From: Daphnia pulex
Taxonomy: Eukaryota > Arthropoda > Branchiopoda > Diplostraca > Daphniidae
DNA: 64,000 nucleotides
Assembly: GCF_021134715.1 (NCBI RefSeq)
Contig: NC_060017.1
Coordinates: forward strand, 3,968,001-4,032,000
Reading direction: 5' to 3'
Shown here: piece by piece, positions 27,501 through 40,759 of the stretch
Layout of the letters: every line of letters starts with the position of its first letter
Numbering within the stretch: the first letter of the stretch is position 1
Notes under the pieces: model-generated
The model's input: the letters and a program-made list of their open reading frames with translations, nothing else
What the model was told of the DNA's origin: nothing
Database searches by the model: none
Program-made: the position numbers and the translations under genes

Positions 27501-28661
27501 GATACTTGTAACAATTGATGACGATTTGCCGCAATGCATGCGTCCACGATACCTGCGCAAACAAAAATGTTGTTTACCCAAAAATAAAATGGAAAACAAC
27601 TTAATTATTTATTACCCTTTGTTTGTCATCTTCGGGACGAGCGTCCATTCGGACATTAGCCCAAGGTACTTCTCCTGGCCACCAAGGCGGCCGTGTGGAT
27701 TCTTTACCCCATCCGGGTTTTCCTCGGCCTACGACGAACGGCGACACAAAAGGTTAAAGCAAATATCTCGATATCGACATTGAATATCGATTTTTCTTTA
27801 CCTGTGGAAAACTTGAGCATCAGCGGAATAAATGCTCGCAGCTGTGCTTGCGTCATTTTCTCGACTGGTGTAGGTATTCCGTCTATGACTAGCGGAGGTA
27901 GCTCGTAGAGCGATGGATCGTCTTGAGCTGGGGGTGGAGCGTGGTGTGCCAAAGCCGTTTCCAAATCCTACACGAAAAGATTGTAGACAAACGACAAAAT
28001 GAAATACAATTGAGGACACTTTTACCTGGAGGACTGTGGATTTGACATTTTTGACAACGTCTTCTAAAGGTTTGGCACCAAAGACCCGGAAATTGTTCTG
28101 CGGCTTTCCAGGTGTGGCGATTAATACGATGGCTTGTTGTCCGACCCGAGTGGCGTATTCGTCAATGGTCTGCCGGAGTTTGCGGAGGAGTCTGGTCTGT
28201 TGCCGCCGACGAATGGACGGATTCGTCTCAAACGAGTGCGGTCTCTTCCGCTTCTTGGACGAGTTGATGGCCGCAGCCGCCGCCATGCCAACGGGACCTG
28301 AGAAAGAAGAAAAATTTAAATCAACACCTGCTGCTGCCCGACCTATTAAAAGGATCGACTAACCAGCGGCTGCCAACTGAGCGGTGATGTCATCGCCGAG
28401 TGTCGTGTTGGACATGAGATCCGATCCATCGTCGTCGTCGTCGTCGTCGAAATCCATGGAATCTGAATCTTCCGACCCGACATCGCCACCTTGTTCGTCA
28501 TCCGTGTGGTCGGCGATGTCGTCTTGGATGCGTCCACCTGAACAAGCTTCGGCCACGGCGTCCGTTCCGTCAACACCGGCACTAGTGCTTCCATTTCCGG
28601 CCTCTGAGCCGGCTAGGACGGCCAGGCTTCCGCCGTTACTGGTAGCCATTTTCACCACCAT
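24517..28661 (-). CDS. ewg: Nuclear respiratory factor 1 / erect wing transcription factor
   Basis: Eight exons give 686 residues: 28661-28364, 28297-28026, 27967-27802, 27728-27616, 27552-27181, 26658-26304, 26233-26133 and 24900-24517. An acidic Ser/Asp-rich start (with a run of Asp) precedes the basic KKRKRPHSFETNPSIRRRQQ region. The conserved DNA-binding and dimer region includes GKPQNNFRVFG and RPPWWPGEVPWANVRMD. A polyglutamine insert of about 14 residues and a transactivation half with VDPNNPIITLPDGTTAQVV follow. NRF1/Ewg activates nuclear genes for mitochondria and, in flies, neuronal and muscle genes. The vertebrate protein is about 503 residues and the fly protein about 730. Exon 6 has a second in-frame acceptor at 26694. 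Confidence 0.95.
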
Positions 28662-31584
28662 CTAGGCGGTTCGATGAGAATGGATTTCGCCGGCGATACA
28701 CGTTGAAGCGGGACGGTTGAAATGGCCACGAAGCGAAAGTCGGCAACCACTTGGAACAACTGGCGGAAATACAAAGAAAAAAACAATTTAGAAAACAAAC
28801 CAAAAGGCCAAAGGTTTCAAAAATCCATACGATGGGGGATAAAAACCAACCTAAAACCCAAAGCCAAACTAGCTGCTTTTTAAACGACGATCAACATAAC
28901 GAGAGATAGAAATAATAAACAAATGTCCAAACATAGAACGGGAGCGCGATGGCCGGTCAATGAATTTGTTTGGTGGGAAACTGCTGCTGTTGAAAATAAT
29001 GTGAACAGTTTGGATTCAAAACGATGACCCTAGAAGGAGGCGAAACTGCTGCTGCTGCTGGAATAGAATCGACCCGCATCGGCAGGATCAATACGGTCGC
29101 CTTGGAAACGGGTGGTGGGGGGGACACACAAACAACCCCACACGGTGTAGGATAGAAGGGCGGCCCTTTAAACGAACCCACTCGTATCGATTCACGTGGT
29201 TCCTGATGGAAATGCTGGATGGAAACCCACCGCCCCAAGCAAATCATTCCGAGTTAATAAATAGGGCCAAGTAGACTACGTCGGGCGGAGTGTGTGACGT
29301 CACGGGGTAGTAGTTGGATCGATAAACACGACGCTTGGGGTTTTTTCTCCTATTGAGCGACGCGATGGGGGGAACAAAAGATGAGAAAAACCCTGTGGTT
29401 ACCTTGGACGACTCCATTTTACTTTTAAGAGTTCACTTTGCGGCCTGTCGGGTCTAACTTTAACGTGCGACATTAAGTTTAAGTTAAATCGGGTGGGGAA
29501 AGCTAAGAAACACGTGCGACGACTGAAATGACACCAAAGAAGAAGCAGAAGAAGAAGAAGAAGAAGTAAAGAGGAGGCAACCTGTAATCGAATAGAGTTG
29601 ACGGCGCAAACGACACGGCTTTTGTCCAAGCGCAATTCGGTCCACTACGTCTGCGTCCGCCGCCACCAAACTCGCACCTGCGTGAGTCTCGCAACGACGC
29701 CAGTGAGACTGCGTTAGCTTCACCAACTCCCTCCTCCTTCCTTTAGATTGTGTCCGGCTTAAAAACGCAACCCCCCCCCCCCTCTCTCCCGAAAAACCCC
29801 CCCACACACACACGATTCGTACACGGATAGAGTTTTAGGCTAGGGCGTCAAGGTGGCGGCCGAATAGACACGCGCAGCAAAGCGCACACACCATCCGGCG
29901 TCGATCCGGCGGAACTGGTCGTCCAATGTGCCTTTCGGTGGCGACCGAGATGGTTTCCCACCACAAATGGTCGTGATTTTTACCTTTTTTAGGGGGGGGG
30001 GGTGATTTCGTCGGTCGGGAACAACTTGAACAGACGATCCAACACAACTCTGACACTCGTCGTGTACTGTTGGCTAGTCCAAACTCGCTAGCGAAACTCC
30101 CTCCCGCTTTATTCCTCCTTCCCTTTTCGGGGTTTAATTCTACCCGCCTCCACCTCTCTCTCTCTCCGTTCGGCAGCAGTAGTGAACGGAGGGCCTCGAT
30201 CGATCGCTCCTACCAACCCCTCCCTCTTCGGCCATCTTTGTTGTTCGACCCAGTCCGAAGCGTCCTCTCTTCTCTAAACCACCCCACCCCACACACTATC
30301 GATTTCCCATCGAATCAATTCAGACGAATTTCTTTTTTCTAAAACTCTTCTAATCAATACGGAATATTACGCATAATATTTCATATCCAAATTTTAAAAA
30401 TAAATTAATTTTTTCATCAACGATGGAAGCCTTACTAGGGGAAAAAGGATTATTTTATTTTTATTCGGCAGCTGTTACAACTACGACCCCCAATGAGAAA
30501 TGGAACCATTATTCATCTCTACAGCCGGTCTACAGATTTTACACAAATAAAATACAAACATTCTATAGGATCACCGTTTCTTTCAGCCACGTAACCCTTT
30601 TTAAATTTTAATAATCTTATTGAAACGGATAATTGAGACATAAATTCTAAAAATTGGAAAGGGCTATCAAATGAATCGTTGTTTTGAAATGGGAAAGGCT
30701 TGTCTTCTGTTATTTCCGACAAATATCCAAGACAAGCAGCCATACAAGTTTAAATATAGCGAGCCGATACAGAAATAGAGCGCAAGTTGCCAGATGTGTG
30801 TGTGTACGTGGGTACGTAAAGAAACGGTGCACACAAAAGGTTGCATTACTGCCTTGGCCTCCCAGCCATTGCCCAATATGCAGATTCATTTATATCCCTA
30901 GTCATTACAAGGAGATTACGCTTCAACATCGAGTATTGATGATAAAAGTTTCAAATTCAACTGGTTTTGGCGCTAACCGTCCAAAGGTCCTCCGACTATG
31001 GCAAGAAATCACCCCTCTGGCAAATGGCCGCCATTGTGATTTGATGGAGTTTGCGCACTATAGAGCACTGCAGACGAAAACCAACACCCATCCCACTCAA
31101 GTAGACATTTTGATTCACGACAAATGTTCTCCAAAGGATCTTAATCATTTATATTCGTTTAATAAGGTGAATAAATAACATTTACTTACGATAGTAAAGG
31201 TAGTTTCCAAGCTGAGAATTGCAATTCATCGAGGAGCACTTTTATATAGGACTTCTGTACCAAGACTTGAACCAATATGACACCTAGCGGAATTTGTTGG
31301 TATTTGATGCTGGATTTGAATTTTATTCGTCTGCTCCTTTTCAGCTGTAAGTCACTAGTTTATTTGAAAAAGCCGTTAATAATCGTTTGCTTCTCCTTTT
31401 AGTGTTAGGCCTTAAGTGAAATCAAACGGAAAGTTATTGGAAAGAGCCGAGTCCATCTAGACAGGTAAATAATTTTAAACATTTTGGTTTTAAAAGTGAA
31501 CTCAATTACGTTTTATTCTCAACTATTTGATTCGTCTAGTCAGTATTGGCGTTGGACAGCACCTTCTTTCCACCTGCACTCAAA
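28662..31584. other. NRF1 promoter/leader and upstream region of Ana2
   Basis: This is the 2.9-kb gap between two diverging genes. 28900-30300 is locally GC-richer, with CpG-bearing promoter-like sequence, a run of about 12 C near 29770 and a run of about 10 G near 29991. Probable 5' non-coding exons of the plus-strand gene lie near 31400-31463, ending at a GTAAAT donor. A plus-strand frame of 164 codons at 30684-31178 shows no domain and is not called. Confidence 0.45.
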
Positions 31585-33004
31585 ATGTTCAGATCTGATA
31601 ATGACATGAGTATGAGTATGAATGAGCCGCGAATTCAAAGACCTTTTTCGCACAATCATCAGCAGGTATGTTAGTATTCTGATTAGTCTAAACAGGTAAT
31701 AAACATAAGGGACATTTCTTTTCTTATTATTTTTTATTTTAGGGTTTACACATGCTACCGCCTCAAGTGTCTGAACCATCTTTATTTTCTGAAGATATTT
31801 CATTTCCTTTTAAAGAAGTATTTCAACCAAGATCAACTGTTGCTCAGACATCGCCTGTTAAAAGTCCAGGTTTCATTCCACAGCTGACTCCACTTTCAGT
31901 CCTCAAAAAGACATCAAGGTAAAATTTATGAAATGGGTTTGAAAACAAATAGGTTTATAATAATTTTTAAAAATTCAATTATACAGCTGGCCACAAAAAA
32001 CATCACCTTGCAGTTGTAAAACATCTCCATTCAACAATAGCACTATTACATCTCCATCTGTTGATCCTGAAATCAAAGAGCTTATTCAGGATCAAAACAG
32101 ACAACTTAATCTTCTTCAAACACAAGTTAAACAGCTTCTTCATTATCAAGAAAGGCTGCAGGACAAGCTTGGAGAGAAAGAAAGAGCTAATGGAGCTACT
32201 CAAACTTCATCGTACTTTGATGATGAAAGTCCTAACTATAACCCCTCTCCAGTGAGAGTCTTCCCCCGTTCCAACAATGGCTCTCCTTCAATGCGTCAAC
32301 CACAGGATCGCACTGAAATTACTTTGACGTTCAGAGATCTCCAGCTTGAGACAATTGTGGAGCAGCCACCAAGTCCACAGCCTTCTTTTGTGGTCAACAT
32401 GCAAGACTATCAAGAATCAGTTTCTGAAGAGTTTGACGACAGCATTGACTCTTGTGTCAATGTCATGGAACATGTTCAAAAGTTGTTGGCACAAGCCAAC
32501 ACAAAAGAGGTTCAAAGACCTCTGATTGAAAAACCACAGGAAATGTTGCATGTTCTGAATGAAGTACCCGAAAGGCTTTTATTCAACGGCAGTGCTCCTC
32601 CGGACAACCCTGTTCGTAAAGTAACGATGCAACGAGTACAAGAGTTAGGAATCAGTTTTATCAATCCATTTCCCGCTAAGTAATTTACTATTCTCGCGTC
32701 TAAATCATTGTAATATTCTAACTGTGTTCAATGTTTTTTTCTTTTTAGTGCTCCTCGCAATCCCATCTATTACCCCCGTTCCAACTCCAGAAACAACCAC
32801 ATGTGGGACGTACGTAAAGAAACGGATCAAAGTGTGGAAATGCAGCGTTTGGCCGAAAAATACCTAGGACAATCGAAACAGCAAGAAAGTAAAAAAATTG
32901 ACTTTACGTATAAAAATTCGCGATCGGTGGAAATGAGTATGTCATCTCAGCAATATCTTGAGCGGTATGGTCTTCAAGAAGATACGGAATACTCTTCGCG
33001 TTAA
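31585..33004 (+). CDS. ana2: Ana2/STIL centriole duplication factor
   Basis: Four exons give 401 residues: 31585-31665, 31743-31918, 31987-32679 and 32749-33004. A short coiled coil lies at about 112-145 (DPEIKELIQDQNRQLNLLQ), as in the tetramer/Plk4-binding coil of STIL and Ana2. The C-terminal segment has the two STAN-like helices, EMQRLAEKYLGQ and SSQQYLERYGLQ (about 382-393), rich in serines that Plk4 phosphorylates in flies to load SAS-6. The size matches fly Ana2 (about 420) rather than vertebrate STIL (about 1290). The start is the first ATG of the exon. Identity rests on coil plus STAN-like tail; overall sequence is low complexity. Confidence 0.75.
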
Positions 33005-33082
33005 TTGTTGGTGATGTTTAACTCACCTTGAACCAATTTTCATTTTAGCTTACTGATTTTCTGAGTATTAAATTATAAATAG

Positions 33083-33088
33083 AATAAA
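33083..33088 (+). promoter_or_regulatory. Poly(A) signal AATAAA of the Ana2/STIL gene
   Basis: The hexamer is 79 bp past the stop codon on the plus strand and only 22 bp from the opposing signal of ISCA1. Confidence 0.75.
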
Positions 33089-33110
33089 GTATGTTTGACT
33101 ATGTATTTCA

Positions 33111-33116
33111 TTTATT
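33111..33116 (-). promoter_or_regulatory. Poly(A) signal AATAAA of ISCA1 (minus strand)
   Basis: Read on the minus strand the hexamer lies 29 bp after the ISCA1 stop. Cleavage downstream of it would fall inside the 3' end of the plus-strand gene. Confidence 0.7.
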
Positions 33117-33144
33117 ATGTACAGCCCCAATTTAAATTTACTAA

Positions 33145-33791
33145 TTACACAGAGAAACTTTCTCCACATCCACATGTTCCTTTTATATTTGGATTATTGA
33201 AAACAAATTCAGAGGAAAGTTCATTTTCAACATAGTCCATTTCGGTGCCTAATAAATGAAGTTGGGCTTTCATGTCAACCAATATTCTAACTCCTTTAAT
33301 CATGATAACAAAATAAGTTAATTAATTTGTTTTTTGGAAAAAAAAGTATTTTGAACTTACCATCTTGAAGAACTTCTTCATCAAATTTCTCTTTCTTTGA
33401 AACAAAGTCTAGAGTATAACTGAAGCCATTACAACCACGCTGCTTTACGCCTATTTTTAGACCAATCTAAGACGAAAAATTATCTTTATTGTAGATTGAA
33501 AAAAATGAAACAAAACAAACTTACATAATCGTTTTTGCCCTCGAATAGTTTTTTCACTTGGTTCACAGCACTTGGAGTCTGTCCAGATCAGAAAAATAAA
33601 AGAATTGAAATTGACTTATCTGACCTTCTATTATTAACACCACACATACTGTAATGAAAAAAAAACGTAATTTGCAAATATTATTCCTTCCTCAGAAAAG
33701 AACTTACAAGAACTAGAGCTGCTCGAGTAGGAAACGGTTTCCTAGCTTTAACAGCTCGTACGGTTGCGGAGGCTGCTACACGAGCTGCCAT
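33145..33791 (-). CDS. ISCA1: Iron-sulfur cluster assembly protein ISCA1
   Basis: Four exons give 130 residues: 33791-33708, 33578-33525, 33466-33361 and 33293-33145. An arginine-rich start (about 1-25) without acids fits mitochondrial import. The three conserved cluster-binding cysteines are Cys58 (QRGCNGFSY) and Cys122/Cys124 (GTCGCGESF). Length equals human ISCA1 (129). It assembles [4Fe-4S] clusters with ISCA2 and IBA57 in the mitochondrial matrix. It is tail-to-tail with the Ana2/STIL gene, with only 140 bp between stop codons. Confidence 0.96.
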
Positions 33792-34343
33792 GTCGGATGG
33801 CTGGTGAAGATTATGTTTGTTTAGAAATTAGTTGCAGTCGAGATTCGACAATCGAGAATAATTGCATAATAACAAAAAAACATGGACCCTTTTATTTCCA
33901 GAAGTCACTCGTTGTAAACATTCAGCATTGCCAGATTTCCATAAAGATCAAAATATGGAATTTAAATTGAAAAAAAAATCGTCGAATAAAAAGAAATTAT
34001 AATTCATTCATTTCATTCATATAATTCATGATTATATTCCTCAAATAATCTTTGCAAATCAATTCTGTACAAATATAATGTATTAATCTTGTTTGTTATG
34101 TTATAATGCATCCATTTCATCGAAAAACACTATATGGCACTGGACCTTAAATGAACATTGCATTTGCTTACATCGTATATTCCATTCAATGCATTTTTAC
34201 TTTTGGAAACGTGAATATGTTGGTGTATTTGATTAAACCCACACTTTACGACGTCGGGTGATTGATCTTTCTTCTGTCGAATTGTGTTGGCGATCTACAT
34301 AAATTAAAGAGAATAATCGATTACATCAGGTGTTGTATATAAC
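33792..34343. other. ISCA1 upstream region and WIF1 3' flank
   Basis: This 552-bp gap must hold the ISCA1 promoter and the 3' untranslated region of the Shifted/WIF1 gene, both on the minus strand. A run of ATTCATTTCATTCAT-type repeats lies at about 34003-34025. Nothing else was recognised. Confidence 0.5.
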
Positions 34344-37300
34344 TTAGCACTCGTTCGTCATACTTCGATGGCATAACTTTCCGTGCCAGCCCTCATGGCA
34401 GAGGCAGCGGTTTTGGCCAACGCAGGTTCCGTGTCGACAAGGGCGCTGGCACAGGTGCCGCTGGGCCAGACGTCCAGGTGGAGTCACCTCGCAGTGGTCC
34501 CCTTTGAAACCGGGTGAGCAGCGACATTTGTTGACGCCCTTACAGCGCCCACCGTTCAAGCACGGTATCACGCACTTTGCTGTCAAACATGTATTCGTAC
34601 ACAGGCAACGCTACAATGATCATCCACCACTCACTTAGCAAATATGTCAATCAAAAATTCATCCGGCGTGGATGAATTTTCAATTGGGTATTGTTTACGG
34701 TAGGTTTTCATTTTTCATTAACTATTTAACATCTTCCAGTGAATAATAAATTCCCCAAAAGTGTATAATATCATCATGAAACCTACCCTAAAGAATACCT
34801 CATCCAAATTTTAAATTTTTAGCGAATTTTGAAACTGGTTTCACCGTCCAAATTAAGACCGCATGATAATAATAAGAACCGCACAGTGGATGGCGTGGTA
34901 TATAACCTTCATTAACTTTTAGGATGCCTGGGTTATTTGATATACATACTGAACTCGCAGCGTAGGCCATAGAATCCTTTGGGACAATCACAAGTATCCT
35001 TTTGTATACATTTCCCGCCATTGAGGCACTTGTCTTTGCATATACCTGTTTTAACGGAACAACATTTCTTTAATTGAACAAATGATGATGTTTAATTTTA
35101 AAAGACTCGTCTTTCTGATTATCATTTGGCCAAATCGCCTCGCTAAGAAGATGTACGTTTTAAATAATAAGGGCTGATTGACTAACCTCCTTCGCAATGG
35201 TGGCCCTGAAATCCAGATGGGCAGCTGCACATTCCGGGTGAGGTGCAACTTCCGCCGTTCATGCACTGCGGATAACAGAGAGCTGTGCGGCAATGTTGAC
35301 CCATGTATCCTTCCAAACATTGGCAAATCTTCTCGTGATTACACCAGCCTCCATTGGCACATTTTTTGTCACACTCTGGATCTGGACCTACTTTATTTAA
35401 TTACATAAAAAAGAAATTGTCAGATGAAACATGTAGGAAGACATTTTTTGATTTGTTTGTTTCGTTTTTAATTGGTTTTTTGGCTTGAATTTTCCCCACT
35501 GTTGAGAGTGCATGTTTGTTTGATTAACTTTTGATGGTGTGCCTATAGTGAACAGTATCAAGACTAGAGAGCTCCTAATTTTCTGAATTAGTTGAGTGAT
35601 GTGTGTGAAGAAACAAAAACAAGAAAAACCAAACTGCGAATGTTAGACAAACAGTAATAGTAAAATGCTCCCAATCAACGACGAGCCGTTGATGTTTTGG
35701 AGTTTTTCGTGTCGTGGCAATTTGGTGAGGTACGGGGGCGAGTGGGTAAGCGGGGTCTGGGTTCAAGCAAAGTCTCACCGTGACGCAAGCCGGTGAATGC
35801 AAGTCGGGAACGGTTGACGTTCGATGCAGCTGAGTTCGAAGCGGCTAGTCTTCCAGTCTGACCGTGAGTCACCAGCAAGTTCGGATCTGGAAGCGAAGAC
35901 AGCGGAGGCCAAGCGGATGCGGATGAGGTGGAAGCGTGCGGGGACGGGACCAGGTGGTGGTGGTGGTGGTGGTGTTGGTGGGGGGCACCAGCGGCGGGAC
36001 GGAACGCACCCCCGCCGTCGCTCACTTGAGTCACTGCGTTATCATGACCGTATGTTTTCAAATTACCCAAAATCGTTTTCTCTCTCTAAGCTTTTTGTTT
36101 TATTTTTAAATTAATTAGACGCAGCCAATTTTCAACTAACAGTTTTTCAATAGTTAAACCAAATTAAAAAAGAATCGCTTCCCTCTCTGAGAAATATTTC
36201 AGTGACAAAATGACTTATCTTCATCTATTGTTCTCTCAGTGTTTATAAATAGACATGAATTTGTTAGTTGAAGGATATATAAGAGAGCTGGAGGATATTA
36301 GCTAATCACAAAGAAAACGAGATGAAACGAGTATATCCAACCCTTTTGTCAATTGTATGTGATGCAGTTACGATTAGAAATCATCGGGGAATCAACGATA
36401 AAAAAAACTTTTTCATCCCAGGTATATTATAATCATAACGAAAAAGGTCTATTCGTATAAAAAGGAGGGGGGACGCCAGATCGTAAAAAAAAAAAAGTTC
36501 TATTATATTTTTATTACGGAATAATATAAGAAGCGGTCACGAGGACACGAGAAACGCAGGTGCCAGCCGACACGGGCCGTCAAACAGTTAAACGATCTCT
36601 TATAACAAAGGACCGTGTGTGCTGCTGCTGCAATGAATAGAACAAAAAAACTATAGTACTTTCCCCAAGGGCAAACTGACTTATTATTTTTCAAAAGAAG
36701 AAGGGAGAAAATCTATTTCCTGTATATTACACCCTCACACATTAAATAGTCGCGGGCAAATCGGCGTTGCCAACTGCTGCTGCCAACATATAATCTGAAC
36801 CAACTATCTCTCTCGGTATAGACACACACAATGTCCCATCCTGTTGGCTTGTCCTATACTCTAATACAGAACCGTCGTTGACGCGTGATTTAACATTCAA
36901 AGGGAAGATGGGGAGCGAATGCAAATGTGTCGATGGAACTAGCTTACCTCGTTCGGCGCATTCTTTACGGAGCCTCAAGCGAAGCGGAGTACCTGGAAGC
37001 GGTTTGCCTTTGTGCGACTCGATCAGCAAGCCGATACTGAAGGAGGCGACTCCGCTCGAATTGCCAGAGCACGGCAGCAGAACGCTAAACACTGATGAGC
37101 GTGTCGTGTGAGATTTTCAACGTCGAGTATAGTCCATAAAAAAACCAAGAAATCAGAAATGAGTTGGCGGCGATTTCACTGATTGATAACACGCAAGATT
37201 AGGCCTATAGGTGATAACAATAATTACCTTTGGGTTTGCGCGGAACGCGTCCACGTATCTCCACCGAGACGGTCGGCGGTTGCAAAATGTCCTCGTTGAA

Positions 37301-40300
37301 CGATTGAAGACGATCGAAATGGTAGTAGTACTTTTTGTGCTCGCCCGATTTCCACGTGAAATTAACATAGCCTACCTATATAATAAATACAAGTTCAAAT
37401 AGAATGGATAAACCGAATTATCTATACGATTCAATTATTTTTCAAAATAATGTGAACTTGAGTCTAAAAGGGGAACAAGGCATTTTTTTGTTTTGTTGAA
37501 ATTGTTATTTTCTGTATAGCTTTCTAGACTAAACGAAGGCCACGAGTAAAAAGATCCCGCGACTTTTGAACGCGGGTGTCGAGCGTCTTATTGTTCATTC
37601 AGAAACAGATATAAAAAGGCAGCGGGCGCGACATTCTGTTGACCAAAGTTGGCCTTGTGATATTTATTGTCGGTGTCAGAAGAAAAGGCCGGCTGGTCGC
37701 TGGTGCTGGCGTGATGAAAGAAAACGCCGACCATAAAGAGAGGAGAAAGAATGGGCCAGCAAGCAGCGGAGCTCGTTGGTTGTTGTGCTGTGTGGGGATT
37801 CTTTTATTTCTATTTTATTCCGGCTGGATTCCGAAAGAGGCGAGAGGTGAGACAAATGGCTGGTCAGCAGCAGCAGAGTCCGGCCATCAAGACAACGGGC
37901 TAGAAATCAAATTGTGTTGCGCTAGCTGATGGACATGACGAAGAGATTCGAAAGGGTCGTCGTGCGTTCGCCCGGCTGCTGCTGTTTCATGGGCGATATC
38001 TGCCATCCGTCGTTTGTTGCTGCTGCTGGCCCTTTTTTTGTTTTCTTTTTCAAGAAGGTCATTTCCTTCGACTGTCCATTAGCTCCGTGCCATGCAGCAG
38101 CATCAGCAGCAGTCACCGATTTTTATTTCTTTGTCGCGTCGGATGGGGTTGACGAATAGCGTGACCCTCTCATTCGAACGTTTCTTTTTTTCTCTTTCCA
38201 GCAGGGCTCTTTGCATTCACATTCAGTCTGGACCCTGTTGAGAATCCCGTTGCTTGATAGATTCCCTTGTTTTTCCTCGTTTCGAAAACGGTCACGAGCT
38301 ATTCATCTCACTGGGCGCAGGCTAGACACGTTGACGACAAAGAATGACAGCAGCTAATCCAACAACTAATCTATACTACTACAACTGTGTGCACCGATGC
38401 TCACATATACTACAAATCAAAGACGTATACTTCAATTGCCCTTGAGACCCAAGCTGAGTGTACATCTTTTGTTAGTTATAAGAAACAAACGATATATGAC
38501 TTACCTCCGATGGTATGACGGGCAAGTACTTTTCAAAGTTGGGATCCAGAATGTAAGACAAGACTCGGCCTTCTGCCGCTATGTATATCTCCATGGGAAA
38601 ACCTGTTGGAGTTCAGCAATCATTAAATAATCATCTCTCGTTAACATTTATCTGCACGAATTTCAAAGGGCGCAAACTGAAAGGTGTTGCCGAAGAAAAG
38701 AAGAACAATAACACAATTGTATTTTCTCTGCTCAATCGATTTTCTATTTGGAATAGGCAATCTTGTGTCTAGATTAACACCGTGAAATCCCATGTATACT
38801 ACGATCAGAATATAAAACTTCCAAATGGGAAAAGAAACAAATCCAATCAACGGGATTCTTCAGTTCTATCGTCTGTGAAAAACCCGAAAGATGTTAACTG
38901 GATGGCTGCGTATAGCAATAAATAGAATGCGCTAGAGGAAATATGCACAAAGCAATAACGCACGATATTGCGTATGTAGATAAAGCGAGGAGAGATGATG
39001 AGCCATCAGTTAATTTCAACAAGGTCGCAGGATCGCCCTTCCAACCTCCTAGCGCACGGGCATTTGGCATCGGGCGTTATATTAGTGGAATAATATACGG
39101 TGCGAACCCAACTAAAATCTTGATTCAAAATCAAACGACACCAAGAATATATTAAAATGATTGCGACATCCAATTGAAAGTCTAATAGCTGCAAGCCACA
39201 AACTATAATATATAAAGGAGACTATAAGAAAAAAAAAGGAACTGAAATAGTTAACCAAGGATATTTCTAAAATGCGGCATTTGATAAAGGAAATGATGTG
39301 GAAAGATATGTACGACAGCTCACACCATTCAATATCAAAAACGTTTAACACATTGTGTTTCTGAGTCTAAGCCAAAGAATTGAGAAAGATAATCAAGCTG
39401 ATGATGAGATAAAAGAACAAATTTTACGAGCCAAGATAAGAAAACGCTTTATAGATGAAGGGCAAAAGGGATTCAAGAAACGGCCATCGAAATCTTGACT
39501 CGAAAAAAAAACAATCTAGCGCCTCTGGCGAGTTGGGAAAAAAAACGACGAAACTATGTGCCCGTTACATAACACCCGATTATGTCTATATACCAATAAT
39601 ATATCAAGCAATGTGGTTGGACCTGAAATAGAATCCAACTGTTGTTGCGCTCGATGTCGCTTTCCCGTCTCCCCAGCTTTAACAATATCGAATGCACGTT
39701 CAAATATCATTGCGTAATAACCCAATACGACAAGTTCTAACATGTTAGAAATAAATCCGTAACTTGTAGGTAAAAATTAATAGAACATGTGTTTCAGCTA
39801 ATATGTAATTCAATCGCAACGAAGGATCTAAATATCGAATAAAACAATCAAGGCAATTTGACAAGCGCCATAATCTGTCATACTCATCGGTTATTCTTCT
39901 ATTCTTTATCGTCTTTTCTTAGATTGTCGTCGTCTTATTTTGTCTCATATCTTTTCTTTCATGAGCCAAGCAACTGATTTGCTTTTTCACCAGACATATG
40001 TACCCACACGTGTTCCATGCAGCACCGCACCTTCCTACTTCTTTCTTTTACTTTTATCTCTGTTTTGTTTTTATGTTCCTCTAAAACTGGTGTTGCGCTG
40101 ATGTTTCGGATGACTCGTTTCTATTGTTAACCCCTTCCAGCCTTTATTGGAAAAATTTCCGATCTGAACGTCAATGCGTTTCTTTCTTTCTTTTGAAAAG
40201 AATAGAGTAAAGGAAAATTACTTTATAGAGAGAAAGTCGGAAAAATGTGGAAAGGAAAGTCATAGATTTAAAAAAATAAAACTTAAATACCGTATACTAT

Positions 40301-40759
40301 TCCGGAATAAGTAAAAAGGTAAAGGTAAAGGTAGAGGTCAAAGGATAGGAAATAAACGAATAAGTTGCAGTTACCTGAGAACATTTTGACTTGTTGCTGA
40401 TCGATCCAAAGTGACAAATCGTCTTTGTCTTGTTGCTGTTGGCGATTGCGCCGTTCCATTCGTCCTCCGCGCTTGGTCGCCCCATTGTTGTTGTTGTTGT
40501 TGTTGTTGTTGTGAGCAACCAACGACGAAGACTGGTTGCCAGCAGCGGTGACGTCAGCCGCTATGATGGAAGAGGTTTTGACTGTTGTTGACGAGTGATG
40601 ACGTAAGCGCACGGATGCCGTCGTCACAGGGGCCGACGCGCTGCAAATTGGCCGTCGTAGCCCGTCCGGCAGGTCGACACCGAGGGCCAGGAGCAAAAGG
40701 CCAGTGGCGACGGTTGTGATGATGGATGGTGGCAGTGGTGATGCGACGACGCGAGTCAT
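34344..40759 (-). CDS. shf: Shifted / Wnt inhibitory factor 1 (WIF domain and five EGF repeats)
   Basis: Eight exons give 520 residues: 40759-40375, 38602-38505, 37375-37228, 37091-36948, 36033-35779, 35387-35187, 35045-34950 and 34579-34344. A signal peptide (about 1-30, [13 protein letters not shown]) is followed by a variable region with runs of Asn and Gln. The WIF domain (about 117-258) runs from [14 protein letters not shown] through VNFTW. A His/Ser/Pro-rich exon of 85 residues (259-343, seven consecutive His) separates it from five EGF repeats (344-520), each with the six-cysteine pattern. The last is [12 protein letters not shown]. In flies Shifted binds Hedgehog and heparan sulfate and lets Hedgehog spread; vertebrate WIF1 binds Wnt. 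The first two introns are long (1.8 and 1.1 kb). Confidence 0.93.

Noticed and set aside
30684-31178. 164-codon plus-strand frame between NRF1 and Ana2/STIL
   Set aside because: No domain, no splice support and ordinary AT-rich composition. It is probably chance.
37639-37929. Plus-strand frame with a hydrophobic segment inside a Shifted intron
   Set aside because: It lies within a large intron on the other strand, with no conserved features or promoter.
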